Assembly (NCBI GenBank): GCA_013115145.1
Contig: JAAPAO010000007.1
Location: forward strand, 102,479-166,478
Direction of reading: 5' to 3'
Length of the DNA stretch: 64,000 bases
DNA from: Perkinsus chesapeaki
Taxonomy: Eukaryota; Perkinsozoa; Perkinsida; Perkinsidae
Shown: positions 1 through 10,878 of the stretch, piece after piece
How positions within the stretch are numbered: the stretch's first letter is position 1
How the letters are laid out: the number at the start of each line of letters is the position of its first letter
Translations under genes and position numbers: made by a program
The notes under the pieces: model-generated
Told to the model about the DNA's origin: nothing
Database searches by the model: none
The model's input: the letters and a program-made list of their open reading frames with translations, nothing else

Positions 1-1146
1 TATCTTAATTTGTGCGGACGTACTAGTCGATTAATACCACTAATATTCACATTATAACAGGCGAAGAGGAGGTGAATAGGTCAGAAAGAGAGTGTTCAGC
101 ATGGATAGAGGCCGTCATAGACGAGCATCTATCTTTAGGAGCTATATTAAGATCCAATCGGTATCGACAGAGATAGCAACATCGTTTAGCGTATTAATTA
201 ACGAACCCAACAAGCACTGATATGTGATATAATATCATCATAGATCGTCGAGTTCATTATTAACCCATCGGAAGGATAAACATCAGATTTACTAATAGGA
301 TTCATATCGTTTAAATTAAATTTGGCTGACAGCAACCAGCCCGAACATCACAAAATCCACACTTAAAACGATGTGAGAAGGCTCAAAACCGGATGATAAC
401 CACCATCAAAATAAGCTATAACATTATTAGAGTCAAACCGCACAAATAAGACTGTTAACAGCGTCATAGTGGAGTCAGTACAAGCAGCGCAAGCGGCCAT
501 CTCGAGCAAGTTCCGATCAGTTTCAATCTTGCGCTGTCACTTGCTTATCTTGCATTTCTTGTATTTTCTCAACGCAGCGCGCTATAACGCGTGTCGATCA
601 CGTCGCAACACTCGAAAATTTGTATGGAGTTGCTACTCCTCACTCTACTGATAAGCTCTGTATTTCCTGCTTGGTTCGTCATTACGTAATACGAACATGG
701 CATAGTAAGCGGAGCAATATCGTATCTAGTGATCATCGGGCTCGCTTTATCCTGTGCTCGTCGAGTGTAGGATTGACCAGTGTATCGCACACTTAACATT
801 TGACAAATAGACTAATACTGCTATCAGCGGTCCTCGTGGTCATTGATATGGCTCACAGGCATGTCCCACCTTAAGCGAGCAGACGGTTCCGAGCTACCGA
901 AAGGGTTATCGGCTTTGTACAAGTAAAGAGGGAATGTCGGTTAAAGCCTTCTACTTTATTATAGGCGGTTTTCGCAGAGCAGCTATAGTGATGACGACAA
1001 GGAAATGAATAAAGACACGGATGACTTGGACCATCTTAAAATATTGTTGGCCATTGAGGCTAGTAGACGGAAGAAGGCCACACAGTAGGCATGCATATCC
1101 AAGGTCGACCCGTGCACCACGGCCTCACTTAGCGATCTGCTCAAGA
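1..1146. other. Stretch without a recognised gene
   Basis: No reading frame here resembles a family I know. A short plus frame starting at the ATG near 1004 encodes a charged, helix-like peptide (MNKDTDDLDHLKILLAIEAS...). It lies in the same frame as the coiled-coil exon that follows, but a TAG at about 1087 interrupts it. It could be an untranslated leader, an exon whose splice I cannot place, or a decayed 5' end of the next gene. Confidence 0.4.
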
Positions 1147-1897
1147 TGAGACGGGCCCATGATCAGCAGTTTCTAGAGGAACAGCGCGTCAAACGAGCCG
1201 TTTTCGAAGAGAAGGATCGCGAGGTGAGGGAATGATGGTTAGCACGCAAGCCGCCGAGGAAGCTTAGGTCACCGACCTCCTGGATGAGCTCCACAGGCTC
1301 AAGTTCAACAACCAAACTTTGCGCCACAAACTCCAATCAAGAGAAGCACTCCGTTCTGCTTCCGACTATAAGAAACTGGTAAATCTAACTGAACATACGA
1401 TCCAAGGCTGGCTTGTAGGTTAGCGAATGTAATCGATCATCGAGTCGCACTAGCGATGCTGCTCCATCCAAGAGTGCCCGTATGGCAAAGGAACACAACA
1501 CAACCACTGAAAGTTCCCGGCAGCTTGTACGTCCTGCCACACGGGAGCCGCCTCTCGCCGGCAGCGAGACAGCACTCGTGCAGAAACCTCATGTGACTTC
1601 TGAAGACGTCGGTGGAGCAATCACAGTTCCTAAGGTCCGGTCGACATCGAGCGCTGGCCAGGTTCGGTTGGCTACGGTATGATGATACAATGTAGACAGT
1701 GAGCAAGTGCTTCGTGGGTTCAGGCTGGCCAGGAACCGTGGGACAAGCGGCTGGAGCGTAAAGTGGCGATGCATCGCAAAAATGAAGAATTGCAGAAGTC
1801 TATCTGGGACATGTACTCGTTCGTTCACTTAGTTGCCGGTTTGAGTCTCCGAGTCTGTAGGTATTATATTTGGCATGATTCCTTCAACTACCATTAG
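1147..1897 (+). CDS. Coiled-coil protein, unrecognised
   Basis: Four exons can be followed. The first two join across an intron that starts GTGAGG after EKDRE and ends at the TAG before 1267, giving a charged heptad-like helix (EKDREVTDLLDELHRLKFNN). A serine/threonine-rich linker follows, then an intron beginning GTATGATG at about 1679, and a last exon (KRLERKVAMHRKNEELQKSI) that ends at a TAG at 1895-1897. Composition and spacing indicate a coiled-coil protein, and I recognise no family. The start is uncertain. I chose the ATG at 1147 because the same frame is closed by TAG at 1087; an upstream exon is possible. Confidence 0.45.
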
Positions 1898-2064
1898 CTA
1901 CCATTTACCATGCTTAGGTGTTGTAACATCATAATCATCATCAGCTTGTGTTAGCTTTAGTTCTCATTACTATAAACTCACACAAGGAGAGGTAACGACA
2001 AAATCTTGGTTGTATAAAATCATCATGCTTAACAATACAAATTAGTCAGATCAGGAACGACTAC

Positions 2065-3164
2065 TTATTGAAATGATTTAGATGACGCTCTACGGCTCGT
2101 TGGGGCGGTCGACGGAGCTGAACCTGTGCGGTAATCAGGATACACTCCAGTTGACGAACCGTACCGGGTTGCCGTCGCTGCACCGGCAAAGTACTTGTCG
2201 GTAGCTTACCCAGCTTGTCTGGGGTTGGCTCCGGCACTACTGGTGCTACTACTGGTTTAGGGCTGCTACTCCGACATCGCACCAATGCGAGGAGCGATGA
2301 TCCTGAGTTAGACGTGTCGACAACTAGCATGCTAACCGCCCACCGAATCGCTTCAGGATTGGCTGTCTGCTCCTAGCCGTCTGCTTTCGTAAGGCCTCTG
2401 CAATGGCTAAAACATTAACACAATTTGACAGTGAAAGGTTTGATATTGAGGAACCTTTTTCCTCCTCAGCTTTTTCTTTATTATACTGTAGAACCATCGC
2501 CAGTAAATCTTGATCGTTATCCTGGACACTTGTGTGAATAGCCCGCGCGAGGTTAAATTACCCTTATCATGCCCTCAAGCAGGGGGTATAGCTTATACAT
2601 GGTCCTATCTTCAGACGGTGGTAGCATATCTACACGCTCTATCATTCCTCTTACCATACCTCACCAGCTCACCGTAGTCCCCATACATTAAATCGAAGGC
2701 ATTGGGCCGGTACGCTGTTCTGGTGAAAGGACCTAAACCGTCGCGATTGCCGCCGTCTCTCCAAAGTGGCTGATGCGTACGTGGTGGCTCCTCCAGTAGG
2801 CATCCCTCTCGAGGCAGAGACCGTCTTCTAACAGCATTACGACGAGCCACTACTGATGCAGCAACCGCTGCATGCATCATTAACACAGGGGATTGGGGAA
2901 GAGGATGGTGACCTTGCCGTCATCAACGCCACGTCACGTCCGTTGAGGAAATGCAAGTGCGCAAGTGGTGGTGGAAATGGCAGGTTCGTTAGTGATTCAA
3001 TGAACGCGGTGAAGCACGGTGCCAGTTGGGCAGTAACGCTAGCGTAACAGTGACGTATTGGTACCTTCCAGCATTGTAGACTGATCATCTTGCTCTTGGT
3101 CCAAGTTGTACCCAGAGACGACTGGGCGAGGTGGCCCCTGAATTCCGGTCTGCGTCTCGAGCAT
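2065..3164 (-). CDS. Unrecognised protein with ultrashort introns
   Basis: The model starts at the ATG at 3164 (MLETQTGIQGPPRPVVSGYN...). The main exon contains HQPLWRDGGNRDGLGPF and LMYGDYGELVRY. A 25-nt intron with GTAAG and TAG ends (2630-2654) joins it to DMLPPSEDRTMYKLYPLLEG. A 40-nt intron leads to a helical segment ending LRKQTARSRQPILKRF. A 20-nt intron (2324-2343) restores the frame into a serine/proline-rich tail, and a last intron of about 42 nt precedes the stop at 2065-2067. The exons read as protein and frames close only with these introns removed. I do not recognise a family. The first splice junctions, between 3164 and 2860, are not fully resolved. It is head to head with the PNO gene, about 156 bp apart. 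Confidence 0.5.
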
Positions 3165-3320
3165 GTTGGGGGTCGTCGAGTTGTTGGTGTATTGGTCATC
3201 CTTTCAGGAATTTCGGTTCTTCTTTCTACTCTCTACTAGACAGCTCCGGTCTAGTATTATCATTCACCTAACGACAGCGGTAGAAGTTAGCAACCTTACC
3301 AACGTCCTCATCACCACAGC

Positions 3321-6300
3321 ATGCTATCAACGAAGTCACTCTTCACCTCGTCGAGTGCCGCCGCTCGCACTGTAGCGGCTGCCGCGTCCGCCTCTCGGAT
3401 GCGAGCATTTGCCAGCAGCACTGTTAACCACTCATCATCGGAGGGTTATACGGAACTGGTAGAACCTGCATGGAAACGGAAAGGAGCCAAGGTAAGCAAA
3501 CTGTTAAGTGGTTATTCTTGTATCGTAACACTTTTGCTACTCAGGGTTTAAAGCAGTTCCCACAGAAGCAGCTCCCCTATGACGGTTGCACTGCAGCCGC
3601 CTATGTGGCATATGCTTGGTCGGAGCAAGCAATGGTAAGCAATAGAAATCAAGTCTCCTGTTGATGACTTCGACTTCAGATTTATCCGATCACGCCCGCC
3701 ACGCCAATGGGAGATGTTATGGCTAATTGGGCCGGTCAAGGTCGAAAGAATCTTTTCGGCAGCGTATCTAAGGTTACTCAAATGCAATCTGAGGGTGGCG
3801 CTGCTGGTGCCGTCCATGGTGTCCTCGATGTTGGTGCTCTTGGTACTACATTCACCTCCTCGCAAGGACTACTTTTGATGATCCCCAATATGTACATAAT
3901 TGCCGGGGCTCTCAACCCTTGTGTTTTCCACGTTGCCGCACGTGCCATCTCGAAGCATGCATTATGTATCTTTGGTGACCACACCGATGTCATGGGTACT
4001 CGACAGACCGGTTGGGCCCAGCTATCCGGCCATAGTGTGCAGGCCTCTATGGATATGGCATTGGTGGCTCATATTGCTACATTGAAGAGCTCTGTTCCCT
4101 TCGTTAACTTTTTTGATGGCTTCCGTACTTCACATGAGATCAACAAGATCAACATCATACCGTATGAGGCCATGGAGCAGCTTGTGCCGTGGACCGAGCT
4201 GGCAGCCTACCGTGCCCGAGGCTTGAATCCTAACAGACCCCATTCGCGTGGTCTAGGCCAGTTCGCTGACACATTTTTCCAGAACTCGGAGGCCGTCAAC
4301 AAGTACTATGACAACACCCCTGGCATTGTGCAGTCGGTTATGAACGATGTTGCCCACGTCACCGGCCGCCACTATAAAAACTTCTTCTACTACGGCCACC
4401 CTCAAGCTGAGTATGTCACTGTCATCATGGGCTCCGGCAGCTCTACTGTAGAGGAGACTGTAAACTACATGAGTGCTCGTGGAGAGAAGGTTGGCCTTAT
4501 CCGTGTCCATCTGTACAGGCCGTGGGACGCGGACTCCTTCCTGAGTGCCTTACCCCACTCGGTTAAGCGTCTTGCTGTCCTTGATCGCACCAAGGAGCAG
4601 ACTGCCATTGGTGAACCACTGTTCTTAGATGTTGCAGCTACACTGCAGTCTGTTGGCAGCACTATGAAGGTGGTGGGTGGTCGTTATGGTCTCGGATCCA
4701 AGGAGTTCACTCCAGCCATGGCTGAAGCTGTCTTTGACAACCTAAAGCAGTCCAGGCCAGTTGAGAACTTCTCCGTCGGTATCGAGGACGACATCACTCA
4801 TCGGTCTATTAAGGTTGGCCCAGAGCCGGATGTTTCCGCCCCGGGTACCAGACAGTGCTTGTTCTGGGGCATGGGATCGGATGGTACAGTATCTGCCAAT
4901 AAGAGTGCAATCAAGCTCATTGCCGACAACACCGACCAGTACGTCCAGGCCTACTTCGCCTATGATTCCAAGAAGTCCGGCGGTTGCACCATCTCCCATC
5001 TTCGTTTCGGCCCGGAGAAGATAGAGTCCCCTTACGCCATCATGAACGCCGACTATATCGCCGTGTCCCAGCGAACTTGGCCACACAAGTTTCCGAGGGT
5101 CATCGTTGAGACCCTGAAGCCCGGCGGTATTGCTGTCTTCAACTCTGCTTCCAAGACGGCCGAGGATTTCCTCGCTGAAATGCCTCAGCCAGTTATCAAC
5201 CAACTCGGTGAGAAGAAGGCTCACATCTACACCATCGATGCCTCTAAGGTGGCTCGGGACAACGGCTTAGGTCGCCATACCAACAACGTCCTGGCTGCTG
5301 TATTTTTTAAATTGGCTGATATTATCCCCTACGAGAGCGCTGAGAGGTTGCTGAAGGATGCAATGAAGAAGGCTTACTCGGCGAAGGGTGATGATCTTGT
5401 ACAGAGGAACTTTAAGGGTGTCGATGCGGCTATTGCTAATTTGGTCGAGATACAGTACGACCCGCAAGTCTTCAGTACCTACTCTAAGCCCGAGGATGTC
5501 GATCCTACTAGGCCCGCCTTCTGTACTGATCTCATGGATAAGCTCAATGCTTTAGAGGGCAACAATCTGCCCGTATCTTCCTTCGACCCTCGTGGTCACT
5601 ACCCACCAGCCACAACCCAGTATGAGAAGCGTGGTGTGGCTCTGACTATCCCTATAGTGGATATGGATAAGTGTACTCAGTGTAACAAATGCTCGGCTAT
5701 CTGCCCTCATGCCGCTATTCGCCCCTTCCTCATCTCACAACTCGAGGCTGATGTCGCCCCCAAGGCCTTTGACATGCGAATGGCCAAGGGTGGCAATGAC
5801 GTCGCTGGTATGATGTACCGTATCCAGGTTGCCCCTGAGGACTGTACTGGTTGCGAGGCCTGCTCCTGGGCATGCCCGGACAACGCCCTGACTATGACAC
5901 CGTTGGAGGATGTTGTAGAGGTGCAGCGTCCCAATTGGTCATTTGCCATGAGTATCCCCAACCGTGGCTATATGGTGGACCGCCACACCCTCAAGGGTTC
6001 ACAGTTCCAGCAACCTATGCTTGAATTCTCGGGTGCCTGTGAGGGCTGTGGTGAGACTCCTTATGCCAAGCTCGTCACGCAGCTCTTCGGTGAGAGGATG
6101 GTGGTTGCTAATGCCTCTGGTTGCTCCTCCGTCTGGGCTGGCACTGCTGCCTTCAATCCTTTGGCGGTCAACAGTAAGGGCCAGGGCCCTGCCTGGGGTA
6201 GGTCCCTTTTCGAAGATGCAGCTGAGTACGGTCTTGGTATGGCTAGAGCTGTTCAAGAGCGCCGTCTGAATCTGAAGGAGAAGGTTCAAGAGCTGGTCGA

Positions 6301-8926
6301 TGATGAGGAGTACAAGGTCTTGCTGAGCCCTGAACTTAACAACGCCTGTCACGAATGGTTGGAGAAGTACAATGACTCCAAGATCTGCCAGGAGCTTGCT
6401 GATGACATTCCCTCCATGCTCGAGGCTACTTCCGGCCTCCGCCATGTCCCTTTGGTCCAGGAGATCCTATCTATGAAGGACCTCTTCCCTAAGATATCGC
6501 AATGGGTGTGGGGAGGTGATGGCTGGGCTTATGATATCGGCTTCGGTGGCCTGGACCATGTCCTTGCTTCGCAGACCGATCTCAATGTTCTGGTCATGGA
6601 TACCGAGGGTTACTCCAACACTGGTGGTCAAGTGTCCAAGTCTACCAACTTGGGTGCTGTGCAGAAGTTCGCTCCCACTGGCTATCGTCGTGCCAAGAAG
6701 GACCTCGGTGCCATCGCCATAGCCTACGGTGACGTCTACGTTGCCTCGATCGCCATCGGTGCCAACTACGCACAATCGGTGAAGGCTCTTGTCGAGGCTG
6801 AGGCCTTCCCCGGTCCCTCGCTGGTCCTGTGCTACTCTCCTTGCATCGAGCATAAGATTCTCTATCCTCGTGGTTTGTCCCGTCTGGCTGAGGAAATGAA
6901 GAAGGCTGTCGACTCGGGTTATTGGACCCTCTACAGATACAACCCAGCTCTGACCCCTCACGGCCAGAACCCCTTCACTCTGGACTCTAAGCACTTATCT
7001 ATTGATGTGGGCCACTTCACCAAGCTCGAGAACCGTTTCGAGATTCTCAAGCGTACTCATCCCGAGGTGGCCGAGCAGCTCAAGACAAGCCTTCAGAAAT
7101 GGACACAGGAACGTCTTGAGAACTTCAAGTGGATGGAGAAGCGTGGCGCCCCCTCTGAGGAGGCCGCTGGTCCTGCGCTCGACGTCCTCGTTGGTTCCGA
7201 CACCGGCACCACTACAGAGTTAGCCAACCGCTTCGCCAATCTATGTCGGTCTAGGCAGTTCAACGTTGCTGTCCATGAGCTCGACGAGATCACTCCGGAG
7301 TCTCTGCGTGCCATGAGCAACGTGGTTGTGCTGTGCTCTACAGCTGGTGAGGGTGACTTCCCCAACAACGCCCATGCTTTCTGGGAAGGACTGTCAGATC
7401 CCGAACTTGAGGAGGATTTCCTTTCCTCTACCAAGTTCTCTGTATTCGGTCTCGGTGACACCGGCTACAAGCACTTCAATGCCGCCGCTAAGAACATCGA
7501 GCAGCGTATGCTTGAGCTTGGTGCTGTGAAGTCTCAGGACATCGGCCTCGGTGATGACAAGGATGAGGACAAGTACGAGACTGCCTTCGAGTCTTGGCTA
7601 CCCGACTTCTGGAAAATCCAGAACGCCCCTGAGTCGCCTGATGAGCATGAGATCCCAGAGCCTATTGTGGAGTTGGAGGTCGTCGGCAAGGAGTTGGCCT
7701 GCAAGTACCAGAGAGTGCATCCCCCGAAGACCAAGACCATCACTCTCACCAAGAATGAGCGTATCACTTCGCCCGATTACAACCGTATCATTCGTCATCT
7801 CATCTTTGACGTCCGTGGTGTCGACTTCTCTTACCTTCTTGGAGATGCTCTTACTATCTATCCAGACAACGACCCCGCCTTGGTGGAGGACTTCTTGGAT
7901 TGGTACAGGGTTGATCAGAGCCAGTGGTATCACGTCCGTGGCACTAAAGACCTGGACGCTCGCCGTGCCGCGAGCTATCGTCACCCTATGACAGCCAGGC
8001 AGATCTTTGGTGAAGTTGTGGATATTACTGGTAGACCTAATAAGTTCTTCTACAAGCAGCTGGCCAAGTTCGCTGTCGACGAGGATGAGCGTAAGGCACT
8101 CGAGACCATCGTGGCCGACACCCCCGAAGGCCATGCCGCTTACAGCGCCTTGTCTACCGAGTGTGTGAACTACATTGATGTCCTCAAGAAGTTCCCCAGC
8201 GCCCATCCACCACTGGAGCATCTTATGTCCCTTGTGCCGTGCATAAAGCCAAGGCTCTACTCCATTGCTTCCTCTCAGCGTTATGTCAATGACAAGGTTG
8301 AGCTTGTTATTGTTGTGAACGACTGGAAGACCCCCAGTGGTGCTCTGAAGCGCGGTCTCTGTACCAACTACGTCGACAGGCTGGCCACTGATGGACAGGA
8401 GGATCTCACTCACAAGGTGGTCGTGTCGGTTACGCCTGGCACCTTCAACTTGCCTCCAACTTTAATGGAGCCCTACATTATGACTGGTCTTGGTACTGGT
8501 TTGGCGCCCTTCCGAGCCTTCATTCAAGAGAGAGCTTTCTTCAAGAGACTTGGTTATGAGACTGGTCCCATGTGGTTGTTCTATGGCTGCCGATATCGCG
8601 CTAAGGACTACATCTTCGGTGACGAATTGGAGAAGTATGCCGAGGAAGGCGTCATCACCCATTTGAAGCCCGCTTTCTCACGCGATCAGAAGGAGAAGGT
8701 CTATGTTCAGCACAAGATGCTTGAGAGTAAAAATGAGTTGTACGAGGATCTCATCACCAAGGGTGGCTACTTCTATCTTTGCGGTCAAGCTGGTCAGTTG
8801 GAGATTGACGTCAGGAATGCTATTCTTACGGCAATCAAGGAGGGTGGAAACATGTCCGCTGAGGAGGCCCAGAAGGTATTTAGTAAGTTTGACGAAGAGG
8901 GCCGATACTGCCTCGAGCTCTACTAA
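3321..8926 (+). CDS. PNO: Pyruvate:NADP+ oxidoreductase (PNO), mitochondrial type
   Basis: It oxidises pyruvate with CoA to acetyl-CoA and CO2 and passes electrons to NADP+, as in Euglena mitochondria and in Cryptosporidium. Three exons (3321-3491, 3545-3634, 3680-8926) give about 1,835 residues, close to the roughly 1,800 of Euglena PNO. The N-terminus (MLSTKSLFTSSSAAARTVAA) is Ser/Ala/Arg-rich, like a mitochondrial presequence. The pyruvate:ferredoxin oxidoreductase part begins at YPITPATPMG. Two 4Fe-4S motifs lie near residues 750 (CTQCNKCSAICP) and 808 (CTGCEACSWACP). The thiamine-diphosphate site is GGDGWAYDIGFGGLDHV near 1033. A P450-reductase-like half follows: flavodoxin (GSDTGTTTELANRF) near 1255, FAD site RLYSIASS near 1611, NADP site GTGLAPFRAF near 1691, and a C-terminal YCLELY. 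No key motif is missing. Codon use is GC-richer than in neighbouring genes, which suggests high expression. Confidence 0.97.
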
Positions 8927-9663
8927 GCCCGTAGCGGTATTCGATGACTACTGAGGTTACTCTGCAAAATGCGTACCATTATGTCACGTCTTCAGCACTT
9001 TTCACTTGGTTGCCTGGTATTTACTGTCGGCATCCATTTTTACTGCAAAATAGGCTCTTGTGGTTCGGTGATGTAAAGTCGCCATCTTGCTCATTTTATC
9101 GCGTCCTGATCTGTGGCTGCTAGCACTAGAGATTTTTTAAAGGATTTCATTGGTTGGTTGTTGTTGCTGGTGCTACTGCTATCCGTGCGTGTGTGGCATT
9201 CATTAGCCCTGATATAATATGCTAACACTTTTTATCTCATTCAAGGTGGTGAAGCTATTCGGTAGTAATACGACATCTATTAGCTGTCTGTGAACGTTAT
9301 TAATCAGTAGTTGTTGAGTTATTCAGTTTGTCAGCGGAACCTGTTCATTTAGCTGGGCTTCAATTAGCTATTGTAATAGTGCCGTTTCGGAGAGTGTTAT
9401 TATGAACAGGGCTCGGCTGGTGCTACAGTTCTTTGGGCAGTAGTAGATACCGCATGTGAGTGGGCGGCGAAGTAACCTGCTCCACCCCACTGATAACGAT
9501 CCATAAATTACAGAAGCCAGTTATGTCACCAGAACGTGAAGTGTCTGTCGTTACTAATAAAGTGAGTTTTTGTTTGTGGCTCATGGTGGCTGTGGTGTTC
9601 ACTGGATAACACAAGACCCCTTTGCGATCAGTAGTGATGACACATAAAGTATACACGAGTAGC
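8927..9663. other. Convergent intergenic region
   Basis: This 737-bp AT-rich stretch separates the 3' ends of PNO (+) and the UBE2J gene (-). It should hold both 3' untranslated regions. I see no gene, repeat or structured RNA in it. Confidence 0.6.
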
Positions 9664-10757
9664 TCATAGATAATCCTCATTGGCGTTATCCATCGAAATG
9701 ATAGCATATCCGATTGCTGCAACAACGGCAACAACTACAACAATAACGGGCACCAGCGATTGGTTGTCATTAGCTAAGCCTATGGCAGCGAAACGGTCGT
9801 CTTCTTTTGAATTGGGGTCGAACACATTCTTCTCGCTTCCTCCAAGCCGTTTGCAAAACCTCGTGAAGTCCTGAGTGGAGGCATCATCCCAGCAGATAAC
9901 ATGTCGTTGTGACCCACCTTGCAGGCGAAGACAGCTTCGTCATTGGCAAAGCCGCACTCGGCACAAGTCTTGGCTCCGTCAGGCGGGGGTATCCGATTGA
10001 AATACCCATGGGTAGGATAGAACCTGCGTTCTGATAAATCTACCGGCATACCTAGCGACTTCCCCACCGCGAAGTATCCAAAAATTCGGGGAAGAGTTCT
10101 CGGAAGTCCTTGTCCTGGAAAAAAGAATAACAAAGTCTCAACAGCAGCAGCGCTTACAAATTTATTCTTGGCGAAACTATTGATGGCGCATTTCTCCCGA
10201 TAGGCTGCTGACGCCGACATTCCTCCGGTTGTCCGAGGCTCCGTTTTGTCCAACATAAAACTAACTAAACCTGATCGATGGAGAATAATCCGTATCTTTG
10301 CTACCAGCGAGGAGGAGCGCTACCAATGAGGATGGTCTCAACGCGCCAACTTGGATTCCAGGATTCTGGATGAAAGTCGGACATGGACAGGCAAAGCTTT
10401 GTATGAGTCTCGAACCTCCCTAAGATACATTGACCATCAGACTTCGGTGAAGTTGGCATCAGTGATACCATTGGGAGTGATCATATAGATCGCTGGTGGC
10501 TTGAGGGGGTACATCGGAGGGAACACCAATTTGCCATGGTACACTCCACCATAGTAAGGAGTGTCTTCGGGAAGATCGAAGACTACAAAGTGCCATTCAA
10601 GCATGCTTTTAGTAGAAGGCATCGCATCGATCTGAGCCGGGCATGACCTGCCAAGTGCCTACTGTCTTCTCTGCTGCTCGTACGCCCGTAACCTACTTTT
10701 TCAAAGCCTGTAGTTCACGAGTTAATCGCGAGACTGCTTGTCTGTTCTCAGACATAT
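9664..10757 (-). CDS. UBE2J: Ubiquitin-conjugating enzyme E2, UBE2J (Ubc6) type, tail-anchored
   Basis: An E2 that carries ubiquitin as a thioester for ER-associated degradation. Seven exons join cleanly across introns of 43-53 nt. The fold starts MSENRQAVSRLTRELQALKK and continues AMPSTKSMLEWHFVV, EDTPYYGGVYHGKLVFP and YPLKPPAIYMITPNG. The catalytic cysteine is in TKLCLSMSDFHPESWNPSW, the sequence pattern characteristic of UBE2J rather than other E2s. A linker with CAECGFANDEAVFAC follows. The C-terminus is a single hydrophobic helix (LVPVIVVVVAVVAAIGYAII) with a short acidic tail, which fits tail-anchoring in the ER. It ends at TGA 9664-9666. The CXXC-like pair in the linker is not usual for the family and may only be coincidental. 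Confidence 0.9.
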
Positions 10758-10878
10758 TACAAAAACGTGTTAAATACTAAACATTGCATATCTTGCCATA
10801 GTACCCTCACTTATCGCCAGCAACCGGACACTGAAACTAGACTCTTGGTGCTTTTGAAACGTTGATTGTTGGTAAACT

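Noticed and set aside
7598-8413. 271-codon open frame on the minus strand opposite PNO
   Set aside because: Lies entirely within a firmly supported gene whose biased codon use leaves the opposite strand open; no family-like pattern.
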